From NCBI GenBank assembly GCA_963731615.1, contig CAVSWD010000009.1, forward strand, positions 62,001 to 126,000: 64,000 nt of DNA, in the 5' to 3' direction. A model generated the notes under the pieces. That model was not told the origin of the DNA, searched no databases, and saw only the letters and a program-made list of their open reading frames with translations. The position numbers and the translations under genes were made by a program. Positions 44,238 to 53,230 of the stretch are shown here, piece after piece. The stretch is from Gaiellasilicea sp963731615 (GTDB lineage: Bacteria; Actinomycetota; Thermoleophilia; Gaiellales; Gaiellaceae). Each line of letters opens with the position of its first letter. The stretch's first letter is position 1.

Positions 44238-44367
44238 GGCGCTCGCGGCGCACGGCCGGAGGGGACAGTGCGTTGGCACGGCCCCGGAGAGCCGGGTGCC
44301 GCGAACGCCGCGAGGCTGCGCGCCGGAGGCCGGCTCCGCCGGCCGGGAGGCGCACAGCCGGCCTGTG
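44238..44367. repeat. Structured intergenic element, copy B
   Basis: Most of the 196-base gap between rplY and the 57-residue gene. A long stem pairs 44238-44253 with 44296-44309 (one mismatch, 2-base bulge); inside it GGGG (44261-44264) pairs with CCCC (44282-44285), and the tip is GTGC-GTTG-GCAC (44268-44279). Then CGAGGC (44311-44316), and a 22-base GC-rich core at 44322-44343 identical to 15396-15417. A third hairpin CACAG-CCGGC-CTGTG spans 44353-44367. The layout matches copy A although the long-stem sequences differ. Confidence 0.65.
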
Positions 44368-44372
44368 GCGGC

Positions 44373-44546
44373 TTACTTGATGTGGAGGTCGATGCCGAGC
44401 AGGAGCAGGGGCCAGAGCAGGACCGCGAGCACTGCCGAGAGGACGCGCTTCACCGTTTCCAGGTTCTCGAAGTAGTCCTTCGAGGCGGCGACGAAGATCC
44501 CGATCGCGACGTAGATCAGGCCCAGGAGCTTGCGCGGCAACAGCAT
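44373..44546 (-). CDS. Small two-helix membrane protein
   Basis: A 57-residue protein: MLLPRKLLGLIYVAIGIFVA, a charged loop ASKDYFENLETVKRVLS, then AVLAVLLWPLLLLGIDLHIK. Two membrane segments with a short polar loop. The ATG at 44546 shares its A with the TGA of prs (TGATG), strong evidence for coupled translation. It is followed by the structured element at 44238-44367. Function unknown. Confidence 0.7.
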   Translation of the reverse strand: MLLPRKLLGLIYVAIGIFVAASKDYFENLETVKRVLSAVLAVLLWPLLLLGIDLHIK

Positions 44547-45607
44547 CAGAAGAGCTGATTCTCTCCGGCGAAGATGGCGGAAACGGAGTCGTCGGAGAAG
44601 ACGTTCTGAATCGTCTCGGCCAGCAGGCCGGAGATCGAGAGCACGTCGACGTTCGGCGGCTTGCCCAGCTCGTCGACGGGCACCGTGTCAGTGACGATCA
44701 CGCGCTCGAATGCGCTCTCGGCAATTCGCTGTAGCGCCGGCTCGTTGAAGAGCGCGTGCGTGGCGCAGGCGATCACGCGCGTCGCGCCCGCCTCGCGCAA
44801 TGCCTCGGCGCCGGCGCAGAGCGTCCCCGCGGTGTCGATGATGTCGTCGGTCATCACGGCGACCTTGCCGTCGACCTCGCCGATGATTCCCCTGACCTTG
44901 GCCTGGTTGTGGCCCGGCCGCTCCTTGTTGAGGACGACGAGGCCGCCGCCGATCATCTCGGCGAAGTGGCCCGCGAGCTTGGCGCGGCCGGTGTCCGGAG
45001 CAACGGCGACCCGCTCCACGTCGGGCCCGAGCAGGTCACGCACGTGCTGCGCGAACATCGGCACCGCGACCATGTGGTCGACCGGGATCCGGAAGAAGCC
45101 CTGCACCTGGCCTGCGTGCAGGTCCATCGTGATCACGCGGTCGACCCCGGCCGTCTCGAGCAGGTCGGCGACGAGGCGCGCCGTGATCGGCTCGCGCGGC
45201 CGCGACTTCTTGTCCTGGCGCGCGTAGAAGTACCAGGGGATGACTGCGGTGATCCGCTTCGCGGAGGCGAGCTTCGCCGCATTGACCATGATCAGCAGCT
45301 CCATCAGGTGCTGCGCGATCGGCGATGAGGCGGTCTGGACGATGAACATGTCCGCGCCGCGAACCGAGTCCAGGAAGCGGAAGTAGGGCGAGCCGTCGGC
45401 GAAGGTCGTCCGCTCGACCTTCGTCAGCTCGACCCCGAGGTGGCCGGCGATCTTCTCGGCGAGGACCGGATGGGAGCTGCCCGAGACGACGGCGAGCCGC
45501 TTCTGCGGTGTCAGTGAGACGGCGCGTCCGATCGCGAGCTGCGGCGCCGTCGTTGCGCCCGGGCCTTCGAGTCCGGGCAGCTTCTGGTCAATCGTCCCGC
45601 TTTCCAC
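44546..45607 (-). CDS. prs: Ribose-phosphate pyrophosphokinase
   Basis: Makes PRPP from ribose 5-phosphate and ATP. The protein is 353 residues with a non-conserved 35-residue N-terminal extension before LTPQKRLAVVSGSSHPVLAE. Signatures: FADGSPYFRFLDSVRGADMF, the catalytic loop WYFYARQDKKSRPREPITAR, ITMDLHAGQVQGFFRIPVDH and the PRPP loop VAVMTDDIIDTAGTL. I start at GTG 45607, which overlaps the glmU 3' end by 20 bases; no closer standard start exists. The glmU-prs order is common in bacteria. Confidence 0.93.
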   Translation of the reverse strand: MESGTIDQKLPGLEGPGATTAPQLAIGRAVSLTPQKRLAVVSGSSHPVLAEKIAGHLGVELTKVERTTFADGSPYFRFLDSVRGADMFIVQTASSPIAQHLMELLIMVNAAKLASAKRITAVIPWYFYARQDKKSRPREPITARLVADLLETAGVDRVITMDLHAGQVQGFFRIPVDHMVAVPMFAQHVRDLLGPDVERVAVAPDTGRAKLAGHFAEMIGGGLVVLNKERPGHNQAKVRGIIGEVDGKVAVMTDDIIDTAGTLCAGAEALREAGATRVIACATHALFNEPALQRIAESAFERVIVTDTVPVDELGKPPNVDVLSISGLLAETIQNVFSDDSVSAIFAGENQLF

Positions 45608-46907
45608 CGCGCCCTTCCTTGTTGACCTGCTTCGGCGGGAAGCCGGCGAGCGCGTTGTCGGGGACGTCGTCCGTGACAACGGCTCCCGCCGCCGTCCACG
45701 CATCGTCGCCAATAGTGACCGGAGCAACGAACATAGTGTCTACGCCGACGCGGACGTTGTCGCCGACCGTCGTCTTCCCCTTCGGCTGGCCGGGGCGGTG
45801 GGGGAAGTTCGCTGTGATCGTCCCTGCGCCGATGTTCGTCCCTTCGCCGATCTCCGCGTCACCGATGTAGGAGAGGTGCGGAACCTTCGTGCCCTCGCCG
45901 ATCAGCGCTTTCTTCAGCTCCACGAACGTGCCGGCCTTCGAGCGCGGCCCGAGGACAGTGCCGGGGCGAAGGTAACAGAAGGGCCCGACGGTCGCCTCAG
46001 CCCCCACGTGGGCGTCGATCGCGACCACATGCGGACCGATCTCGGCTCCCGTTTCGACCTTCGTCGAACCTCGCAGGACGCTGAAGGGATGGATCGTCGT
46101 GTCCGGCTCGAGCTCCACGCCGGGCTCGATCCAGGTCGACGACGGGTCGACGATCGAGACGCCGGCGGCCATGTGTGCCTCGTTGATCCGGTCGCGGAGA
46201 GCCGCCCCCGCCGCGGCGAGCTCGGCGCGGGTGTTCACGCCGGCGGTCTCGAGCGGGTCGACGGCGAGGTGGGCGACCACCCGCTCGCCGCGACCGACCA
46301 GGTCGCGGACGACGTCGGTGAGATAGAGCTCGCCCTGTGCGTTGTGCGGCTCGAGCCGCTCGAGCGCGGGCCAGAGCTCCGCGGTGCGGAAGACGTAGAT
46401 CGAGGAGTTGCACTCCTGCAGCTCCAGCTGCTCCGGCGTCGCGTCCCGCGCCTCGACGATCGCTTCCACGGTTCCATCCGCCACCCGGACAACGCGCCCG
46501 TAGGCGCCGGGGTCGGCGGGCTCGAACGTGAGCACCGTCGCGGCCGCCTGCTCACGGCGGTGCGTCTCTACGAGGGCAGCGAGCAGCTCGCCGGTGAGGA
46601 GCGGCGTGTCGCCCGAGAGCACGAGGAGGCTCGCGGCGTCGCCGACGGCCTCGCGGGCCGAGCGCACCGCGTCGCCGGTGCCGAGCGCGCGCTCCTGGAC
46701 GGCGACGAGCTCAGCGCCGAACGCGTCGCGGGTTTCGGGCGAGGCGATCACGACGAGCGGGGCAGGCTCGAGCGGGCGCGCCGCCTCGATCACCCAGTCG
46801 ACCATCCTGCGGCCGAGGATCGGGTGCAGATGCTTCGGCACGGCGGAGCGCATGCGCGTGCCGAGCCCGCCGGCCATCACAACGGCTGCGAATGAGGTTT
46901 CGGTCAC
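45588..46907 (-). CDS. glmU: Bifunctional GlmU (GlcNAc-1-P uridyltransferase/acetyltransferase)
   Basis: Makes UDP-GlcNAc for peptidoglycan: C-domain acetylates glucosamine 1-phosphate, N-domain adds UMP. The 439-residue protein has the nucleotidyltransferase loop VVMAGGLGTRMRSAVPKHLH, then LLVLSGDTPLLTGELLAAL, and a C-terminal left-handed beta-helix with hexapeptides and the acetyl-CoA region GTNIGAGTITANFPHRPGQP. GTG/ATG start at 46907, 7 bases after the tRNA-Gln gene end. Confidence 0.95.
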   Translation of the reverse strand: MTETSFAAVVMAGGLGTRMRSAVPKHLHPILGRRMVDWVIEAARPLEPAPLVVIASPETRDAFGAELVAVQERALGTGDAVRSAREAVGDAASLLVLSGDTPLLTGELLAALVETHRREQAAATVLTFEPADPGAYGRVVRVADGTVEAIVEARDATPEQLELQECNSSIYVFRTAELWPALERLEPHNAQGELYLTDVVRDLVGRGERVVAHLAVDPLETAGVNTRAELAAAGAALRDRINEAHMAAGVSIVDPSSTWIEPGVELEPDTTIHPFSVLRGSTKVETGAEIGPHVVAIDAHVGAEATVGPFCYLRPGTVLGPRSKAGTFVELKKALIGEGTKVPHLSYIGDAEIGEGTNIGAGTITANFPHRPGQPKGKTTVGDNVRVGVDTMFVAPVTIGDDAWTAAGAVVTDDVPDNALAGFPPKQVNKEGRGGKRDD

Positions 46908-46914
46908 GGGACGA

Positions 46915-46985
46915 CTGGGGCGCCAGGATTCGAACCTGGGATCACGGGACCAAAACCCGTTGCCTTACCGCTTGGCCACGCCCCA
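46915..46985 (-). tRNA. tRNA-Gln (anticodon TTG)
   Basis: A 71-base cloverleaf read leftward. The acceptor stem TGGGGCG pairs with CGCCCCA, the D arm is GCCAAGCGGTAAGGC, the anticodon arm ACGGG-TTTTGGT-CCCGT carries TTG, and the T arm is CCAGG-TTCGAAT-CCTGG. The discriminator is G and CCA is not encoded. It lies between a small membrane protein gene and glmU. Confidence 0.97.
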
Positions 46986-47003
46986 CGGTTCGGGGGAGAC
47001 ACT

Positions 47004-47360
47004 CTAGCGCCGGTCGCGCAGCAGCACGACCAGTGCGATGAGCGCCAGGACGACGAGCGCCACGACCGCCAGCGTCGTCAGGACGAGTGCCAGGGCGGGC
47101 AGGAGCACGACGGCGACCTGCGAGACAGCGAGGATCCAGCTTCTGTCGCGGAACTCGTCACGACCGACGGTCCGCCCCAGCGTCACGTAGAGCACGACGG
47201 CGCCGATCGCGAGCAGCACGACGACCCACCAGTCGATCGCCCCGACAAGGACGAGGATCCCTTCCACGAGCGCGACGAGGAGCGCGACCTTGAGCCGGTT
47301 CTCGCGCAGCGTCCGCCCGAACCGGTTGCTGCGATGCTCAATTGTCAGCGGCCGTTCCAC
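47004..47360 (-). CDS. Small membrane protein
   Basis: A 118-residue protein with a basic soluble start (MERPLTIEHRSNRFGRTLRE) and four hydrophobic segments arranged as two pairs: VALLVALVEGILVLVGA and WWVVVLLAIGAVVLYVTLG, then a polar loop (RTVGRDEFRDRSW), then VSQVAVVLLPALALVLTTLA and VVALVVLALIALVVLL. It starts 18 bases after ispE and precedes the tRNA gene. No family recognised. Confidence 0.72.
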   Translation of the reverse strand: MERPLTIEHRSNRFGRTLRENRLKVALLVALVEGILVLVGAIDWWVVVLLAIGAVVLYVTLGRTVGRDEFRDRSWILAVSQVAVVLLPALALVLTTLAVVALVVLALIALVVLLRDRR

Positions 47361-47378
47361 GCCTCGAACGGTACCCGG

Positions 47379-48197
47379 TCAGCCGTACCAGACGGGCACT
47401 GTGACCCAGGTTCGAGCGACGCCTCGGAGCGCCCGCCGCGCCGCTTCGGCGTGCCGGCGATGGTGGAAGAGCCCGTAGACGGCCGGCCCGGCGCCGGTCA
47501 CGTCGGCGCGAAAGGCGCCAAGGGACTCGAGCCGCTCCGCCAACGGTGCGGCGGCTAGATCGTTGCGCGGCAAGGCGGCGAGATCGCGAGGCCGGCGGAC
47601 ACCGGCGAGCGCGTGTTCGAGCTCGTCGCGACGCGCCTCCCAACCCTGCGCGCCGCGGCGCTCGTCGAAGCGGCGGTAGACGATCGTAGTCGACTGCTTG
47701 GCGACGCCGTGCGGGAGTGCGAGCACGATCCAGTAGTCCTGCGGCAGCTCGAGCGGCTCGAGCTCGGCGCCGTCTCCACGTCCTAGCTGCGGCCCGTCGT
47801 GGAGGAAGAACGGGACGTCCGCGCCGAGTACGGCGGCGAGGGCGACAAGGTCCGTGCGCGGCAACGGTGTCGCAAGCGTCTCATTGGCGAGCTTCAGTGC
47901 AGTCGCGGCGTCCGAGCTGCCGCCGCCGAGGCCGGCTGCGACCGGAATCCGTTTCGTGATCGTCGCGCGCCACGCCGGCTCGATCCCACTCGCGGCAGCC
48001 AGGGCGGTCAGCGCATCTCGGACGAGCGTGTCGCCGGGGAAACCGACCACTTCCAGCTGTGCCGCGGGCGCGATTGCGACGCGATCGCCGAGATCGACGC
48101 GCTGGAGGACGGTCAGGACTTCGTGCTTGCCGTCGTCCCGCGGCGGCCCGACGACGAGCGCGAGATTGATTTTGGCAGGGGCGGGCGCGCGGTTCAC
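47379..48197 (-). CDS. ispE: 4-diphosphocytidyl-2-C-methyl-D-erythritol kinase
   Basis: GHMP kinase of the MEP isoprenoid pathway. The 272-residue protein has the N-terminal APAKINLALVVGPPRDDGKH, the ATP loop RIPVAAGLGGGSSDAATALK, GADVPFFLHDGPQLGRGDGA and the C-terminal VTGAGPAVYGLFH. GTG at 48197 overlaps the rsmA stop (GTGA). The metG-tatD-rsmA-ispE order is a well-known bacterial arrangement. Confidence 0.94.
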   Translation of the reverse strand: MNRAPAPAKINLALVVGPPRDDGKHEVLTVLQRVDLGDRVAIAPAAQLEVVGFPGDTLVRDALTALAAASGIEPAWRATITKRIPVAAGLGGGSSDAATALKLANETLATPLPRTDLVALAAVLGADVPFFLHDGPQLGRGDGAELEPLELPQDYWIVLALPHGVAKQSTTIVYRRFDERRGAQGWEARRDELEHALAGVRRPRDLAALPRNDLAAAPLAERLESLGAFRADVTGAGPAVYGLFHHRRHAEAARRALRGVARTWVTVPVWYG

Positions 48198-48964
48198 AGG
48201 GCCTGCGCAAATGCGACGAACTCGGGCGGCTCGAGGGCCTCGGCGCGTGTCTCGGGCGGGCGGCCGATCGCCTCGAGTGCCGTCGCGGCCCGCTCCCGGT
48301 CGGCGAGCCCGGCGAGCGCGATCGAGTTCGGCAACGTCTTGCGGCGGTGGGCGAACGCAGCCTCGACGACAGCTTTGAGCCGCGGGAAGTCGTCGGGGAG
48401 CGGCGTCCGCTGGAACGCGACGAGCGCCGAGTCGACGTTGGGCGGCGGCCGAAAGACCGTGCGGGCGACCGGGTGAAAGCCGATGCGGCGGGCGGCCAGC
48501 TGCACGAGCACCGAGACGGCACCGTACGCCTTCGTGGAGGGGAGGGCGAAGAAGCGGTCGGCGACCTCGCGCTGAACCATCACGCACCAGAGCTCGATGT
48601 TCGGCAAACCGGCGAGGCTCTCGGCGACAATCGGCGTGGCGATGTTGTAGGGAAGGTTCGCGACGAGCTTGTTCGGCGCCGGCTGCAACGCCGCGAGGTC
48701 GAGCGCAAGCGCGTCGCCCCAGTGGAGGTCGACGTTTGCGCGGGCGCCGATGTCGGCGAGGTGCGGCTCGAGCGACCGGTCGAGCTCGACCGCGTGGACG
48801 TGCCCGGCGTGAGCGGCGAGGTAGCGCGTGAGCACGCCCAGCCCCGGGCCGATCTCGAGCACGAGGTCCTTCGCGTCGAGCTCGGCGAGGCGGCCGATCA
48901 CCCCCAAGATGTTCTCGTCGGCCAGGAAGTGCTGGCCGAGCCGCTTCTTCGGCGTCACGGTCAC
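48194..48964 (-). CDS. rsmA: 16S rRNA dimethyladenosine transferase
   Basis: Methylates two adjacent adenines near the 3' end of 16S rRNA. The 256-residue protein has KKRLGQHFLADENILGVIGR, the SAM loop DLVLEIGPGLGVLTRYLA, ELDRSLEPHL, the catalytic NLPYNIATPI and a C-terminal helical domain (FPRLKAVVEAAFAHRRKTLP). GTG at 48964 overlaps the tatD stop (GTGA). Confidence 0.95.
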   Translation of the reverse strand: MTVTPKKRLGQHFLADENILGVIGRLAELDAKDLVLEIGPGLGVLTRYLAAHAGHVHAVELDRSLEPHLADIGARANVDLHWGDALALDLAALQPAPNKLVANLPYNIATPIVAESLAGLPNIELWCVMVQREVADRFFALPSTKAYGAVSVLVQLAARRIGFHPVARTVFRPPPNVDSALVAFQRTPLPDDFPRLKAVVEAAFAHRRKTLPNSIALAGLADRERAATALEAIGRPPETRAEALEPPEFVAFAQAL

Positions 48965-49705
48965 GGCAGCGCGAAGGCGGCGGCTGCGTTCGCGTCGATC
49001 TGGGCCGCGAGGTCGGCGGCATCCTCGCCGCGGACCTCGGCGAGCGCGGCCAGGGTGTGCGTGACGAAAGCGGGCTCGTTCGTGCGTCCTCGCACGGGCT
49101 GGGGAGCGAGGTACGGGCTGTCGGTCTCCGCGAGGAGGCGATCGGCCGGCACCCGGGCCGCGGCTTCGCGCAGCTCCTGCGCCTTCGGATACGTCACGTT
49201 GCCTGCGAACGAGAAGTACCAGCCGCGCTCGAGCCCGGCAGCGACGAGGCCGGGCTCGGAGAAGCAGTGCATGACGACAGTGCCGTCGTGCCGACGCAGG
49301 ATCGCCTCGGTGTCGGCGTCGGCGGCGCGGGTGTGGACGACGACCGGCAGCTCGAGCTCGTCGGCGAGCTGAAGCTGGGCGTCGAACAGACGCTTGCTGC
49401 TCGTCGCGCTCATCGGCACCGTAGTGGTAGTCGAGGCCGGTCTCTCCGACCGCGACCGCCTTCGCGTGGCCGAGCAGCTCGCGGAGCTCGGTCACTCGGC
49501 CGGCCTCGCCGCTCCCCGACTGGTGCGGGTCGATCCCGAGTGCCGCGTATACGCCGTCGTTCGCCCTCGCGAGCTCAAGCGCGGCGTGGCACGAAGCGAT
49601 CCCGGTACCGATCGTGACGATCCGCGCCACGCCGGCAACCCGCGCCCGCTCGACGGCCGCACTCGGATCCTCGAGCGCATCGAGGTGCGCGTGGGTGTCG
49701 ATCAC
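48961..49705 (-). CDS. tatD: TatD family DNase (frameshift)
   Basis: Metal-dependent deoxyribonuclease of the amidohydrolase fold. The N part reads MIDTHAHLDALEDPSAAVER, then AVAVGETGLDYHYGADERDE; with one base removed near 49398 it continues KRLFDAQLQLADELELPVVV, HTRAADADTEAILRRHDGTV, MHCFSEPGL and LAETDSPYLAPQPVRGRTNE. All metal-site histidines and the ETDSP motif are present. The span is 3n+1 (about 247 residues). It begins 7 bases after metG and overlaps rsmA. Confidence 0.92.
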
Positions 49706-49712
49706 CCCGTCA

Positions 49713-51245
49713 TTACGCCGCGGTCGCAGGCGCGTCGATCCGGGGGAAGAGGGGCGCCGCCGCCTCGATCCCGTTGGCGGCCTGCGTCCGGCCCGGAGCG
49801 ACCTGATCCCAGCCGAGGTCGCTCGACTGTCCGAGCGCAGCGAGGATCCGCGCCGATGTCTCGGGCGTGTAAGGCGACAACGCGACGGCGACGATGCGCA
49901 GTCCGTCGACGAGCTCGTAGAGGACGCGTTTCAACTCGTCGGCGTGCTCGTCCTCCTTGGCGAGCTCCCATGGCTTCGTCTGCTCGACGTGGCGATTGAG
50001 CGCGCGCACGTAGTCCCAGATCCGGTCGAGCGCAGTCGTGATCTCGAAACGGTCGAAGAGTGCCGGCACCTCGTCGCGCACCGTTAGCGCAGTCGCCTCG
50101 AGTGCCCTGCTCGGCCGCGCCGGAACAGCCAGCTCGCCGTCTTGATAGCGGGCGATCATCGCCGTCGTGCGCGAGAGCAGGTTGCCGAGGTCGTTGCCGA
50201 GCTCCCGCTCGTAGCGCTCGTGAAAGCTCTCCGAGGTGACATTTCCGTCCTGTCCGAACGGGACAACGCGGGCCGTCCAGAAGCGAATCGCGTCGACCCC
50301 GTAAAGGTTCGTAAGCTCGAGCGGCTCGATCACGTTGCCCGTCGACTTCGAGATCTTGCGGTCGTCGAGATTGAGAAAGCCGTGCACGAAAAGCTGCTGC
50401 GGCACCTTGTAACCGGCAGCCAGCAGGAGGGCGGGCCAAAAGACGCAGTGGAACCGGAGGATGTCCTTGCCGATCAGGTGCTGAGCGACGGGCCAAAAGC
50501 GCGCTTCCAGATCCTCGCCGGGACGCGCATAGCTGAGCGCACTCAGGTAGTTGATCAGCGCATCCACCCAGACGTACACGACCTGGTCGGGATCCCACGG
50601 GATCGGAATCCCCCAGGGCTGGCCCGCGCGGCTGAGGCTGAAGTCCTGCAGCCCGCCCGCGATGAAGCTCCGGGCCTCGTTGTAACGGAATCCCGGGAGC
50701 ACGAAGTCGGGCCGCTCGTCGTAGAGCTGCAGCAGGGTTTCCTGGAACGCCGACAAGCGGAAGAACCAATTCCGCTCCTCGATCCGCTCGGGCACGATCC
50801 CGTGGTCGGGGCACTTGCCGTCGACCAGCTCGTCCTCGGACTTGAAGGCTTCGCAGCCGACGCAGTAAAGGCCCGAGTAGACGTCGGGGTAGATGTGCCC
50901 GTTGTCGTGAATGCGCTGGACGAAGTCCTGGACGAATCGTGCGTGCCCCTCATCGGTTGTGCGGATGAAGAAGTCCGGCTCGGCTCCGACCCGGCCGGCG
51001 AGCGGCCGCCAATGCTCCTCGACGAGCTGGTCGACGAAGGTCTTGGGGTCGACACCCGCCTCCTCGGCCGAGCGGACGTTCTTCGACGCATTCTCGTCGG
51101 AGCCCGTCAGGAAGAACGTCTCCTCGCCGCGCTGCCGGTGATGGCGTACGAGGATGTCGGCCGCGATCGTCGTGTACGCGTGGCCGATGTGCGGCGTCGA
51201 ATTGACGTAGTAGATGGGTGTCGTCACGTAGAAGCTCATCCTCAA
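49713..51245 (-). CDS. metG: Methionyl-tRNA synthetase
   Basis: Charges tRNA-Met. The 510-residue protein has the HIGH region YYVNSTPHIGHAYTTIAADI, FFLTGSDENASKN, a zinc knuckle CVGCEAFKSEDELVDGKCPD, the WVDALINYLSAL segment and a KMSKS variant (DRKISKSTGNVIEP), followed by the anticodon-binding helical domain. It lacks the C-terminal dimer domain seen in some bacteria. ATG 51245 or 51239 are both possible. Confidence 0.95.
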   Translation of the reverse strand: MRMSFYVTTPIYYVNSTPHIGHAYTTIAADILVRHHRQRGEETFFLTGSDENASKNVRSAEEAGVDPKTFVDQLVEEHWRPLAGRVGAEPDFFIRTTDEGHARFVQDFVQRIHDNGHIYPDVYSGLYCVGCEAFKSEDELVDGKCPDHGIVPERIEERNWFFRLSAFQETLLQLYDERPDFVLPGFRYNEARSFIAGGLQDFSLSRAGQPWGIPIPWDPDQVVYVWVDALINYLSALSYARPGEDLEARFWPVAQHLIGKDILRFHCVFWPALLLAAGYKVPQQLFVHGFLNLDDRKISKSTGNVIEPLELTNLYGVDAIRFWTARVVPFGQDGNVTSESFHERYERELGNDLGNLLSRTTAMIARYQDGELAVPARPSRALEATALTVRDEVPALFDRFEITTALDRIWDYVRALNRHVEQTKPWELAKEDEHADELKRVLYELVDGLRIVAVALSPYTPETSARILAALGQSSDLGWDQVAPGRTQAANGIEAAAPLFPRIDAPATAA

Positions 51246-52356
51246 AGATGATAGGGGCAGGCCTGCGAGCGACCCTGACGACTGCCACAGCGCCGACGAA
51301 CACGAGCAGCGCGAGCCCGAGGAGCGCGAGCTTGCGCAACGCTGCAGCCGGGGTCGACCGCCCGCCCGACGCAGGTTCGGCGCCGGCCGCTGCCACCGGC
51401 CGCCTGGCGTCGCGCGGAGCCGACACGGCCGTGTGTGAAACAGGGCCGGGAACGCGGGCGCGGCGGTGCGCGACGCGAGCCGGTTTCGCCGCCGGAGGTG
51501 CGGCCGGATGCAAGCGGGCCGGGCGCGAGCGGATCGGATCGCGCGGCTGCGGGGTCGGTTTCGTCGCGACGGCGCGCGGCGGGGCGGCGACCCGAGCGGA
51601 GGTCAGCCGCTGCGGAGATGCTGCGCGTGCGTGTCTCGGTATGTGTGTGGACGTCGTGACCGACGCCTGCGGACGAGCCTCGGCAGTGACCGGCGGCGGC
51701 GCGGCCTCCGTCGTCGCTGCGACGACCGACTCCACGGGGGCTGTCTGGGCCTGCGGTGCTGAATCCGGCTGCGGGCTCGGCTGGACGACCGCCTCAGGGA
51801 CGTGCGCCGGCTCCGCCACGTGGGGTTGCTCGGCGGCGACGACCGGCCCCGGCACTGGAGCAGCCGCCGGCGTGGGCGTCTCGGGCCGGGGTGGAAGCAG
51901 CCCGAGCGGATCGACGTAGCCGTTCGGGTCGGTGGCGACACGGACACCGAAGTGGACGTGCGGCGCGACTGTGACTGCATCAGCGCTTTCGCCCACAACT
52001 CCCACGACCGCCCCTTCGGCGACCGCGTCGCCGCGGGCGACGCTGATCGTCCGGAGCTGTAGCAGCGTGACCGCGAAGCCGTCAGCGGTTTGGATCGTGA
52101 GCGCGCGGCCTCCGGCCGGAACGGTGCCCACGAACGAGACCGTGCCGGCCGCCGGTGCGCGCACGCCTGCCCCGAGCTCTGCGCCGAGATCGACACCGCG
52201 GTGCTGCCCGCCCGCGTAGACGTCGTCGCCCAGCGCAAACGGGCGCAGGATCGGGCCGTCGGTGGGCCACGTCCAGCCTTGCGCGGCCGGGCTGACGGCG
52301 AGGGCCGTCAGGACGACCGCGACAACGAGTGCTCGCCGCATCGGAATACGCCGCAT
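51242..52356 (-). CDS. M23 family peptidase (LytM-like), 3' end uncertain
   Basis: Secreted, membrane-anchored wall hydrolase or hydrolase-like factor. After a signal peptide (RRALVVAVVLTALAVSPAAQ) comes an M23 domain: GQHRGVDLGAELGAGVRAPA, GTVSFVGTV and APHVHFGVRV, with the HxxxD and HxH zinc ligands. A long Pro/Ala/Arg-rich region follows, then a C-terminal membrane segment (LALLGLALLVFVGAVAVV). The open frame formally continues to 50950, about 296 bases inside metG on the same strand, which looks artificial. A TGA in another frame at 51242-51244 is the likelier end. Start ATG 52356 or 52341. Confidence 0.75.
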
Positions 52357-52411
52357 CAGAACCGCCTTCGGTTGTCGTGGAGGCAACTCCCGTCCACGCT
52401 AGCGGTGACCG

Positions 52412-53230
52412 TCAGCGGCTTTTCAACGATTCTGCATACAAAGCGTTACGGGAAATGCGCGTGAGCCGAGCGACGACGTCGACGGCCTGGCGGCGCGGAA
52501 CGCCTGCCCCGACCAGTTCGTGCACGGCCTCCAGCGCCTCGGCGTCGCCGCCCTCCTCAGGCCCCACCGGCACCGGACCGAAAACGAGCGTGATCTCGCC
52601 CTTGGGCGGCTCGGGAAACCGCTCGGCAAGCTCCCGAGCCGTCCCGCGCACGACCTCCTCGAAGCGCTTGGTCAGCTCGCGGCAGACCGCGACCGGCCGC
52701 TCCGGGCTCGCAGCGGCGAGCGAGCGGAGCGTCGCCGGCAGCCGCTGCGGCGACTCGAACGCGACGGCGGCGTGCGACCAGCCCGCGAGCTCGGCCCAGA
52801 GGCCGCCGAGAGCCTTCTCTCCCCGCGGGAGGTAGCCGAGGAACTGGTAGCGCTCGCCCACGAGCCCGCTGGCGACAAGAGCCGTCGCGACCGCCGACGG
52901 GCCCGGCAGGACGGTGACGGGGACGCCCGCGTCCAGGGCCGCGGCGATCAGACGGGCGCCGGGGTCGTTCACGCCGGGGAGACCAGCGTCCGAGACCAGC
53001 GCGATCCGCTCGCCGGTCTCGAGTCGCGGCAGGAGCTCAGTAGTTCGGGCCGCCTCGTTGTGGCGGTGATAGCTCGCGAGCTTCGCCGAAATGCCGTGCC
53101 GGTCGAGCAGGCCCTTCGTGTGGCGCGTGTCCTCGCAGAGCACGAGGTCGGCCTCGGCGAGCTCGCGCAGCACGCGCAAGGTCACGTCCTCCAGGTTCCC
53201 GATCGGCGTCGCGCAGACGGCGAGCGGCAT
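52412..53230 (-). CDS. rsmI: 16S rRNA 2'-O-ribose methyltransferase RsmI
   Basis: Methylates C1402 of 16S rRNA. The 272-residue tetrapyrrole-methylase-fold protein has LAVCATPIGNLEDVTLRVLR, VLCEDTRHTKGLLDRHGI, YHRHNEAARTTELL, ALVSDAGLPGVNDPGARLI and VLPGPSAVATALVASG. ATG at 53230 shares a base with the TGA of the ROK gene (TGATG). Confidence 0.95.
   Translation of the reverse strand: MPLAVCATPIGNLEDVTLRVLRELAEADLVLCEDTRHTKGLLDRHGISAKLASYHRHNEAARTTELLPRLETGERIALVSDAGLPGVNDPGARLIAAALDAGVPVTVLPGPSAVATALVASGLVGERYQFLGYLPRGEKALGGLWAELAGWSHAAVAFESPQRLPATLRSLAAASPERPVAVCRELTKRFEEVVRGTARELAERFPEPPKGEITLVFGPVPVGPEEGGDAEALEAVHELVGAGVPRRQAVDVVARLTRISRNALYAESLKSR

Noticed and set aside
51218..51919. A 233-codon rightward Gly/Ala/Thr-rich frame resembling a low-complexity surface protein
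   Set aside because: It is antisense to the Pro/Ala/Arg-rich region of the M23 peptidase, which has a signal peptide, zinc ligands and a membrane helix in its own frame.
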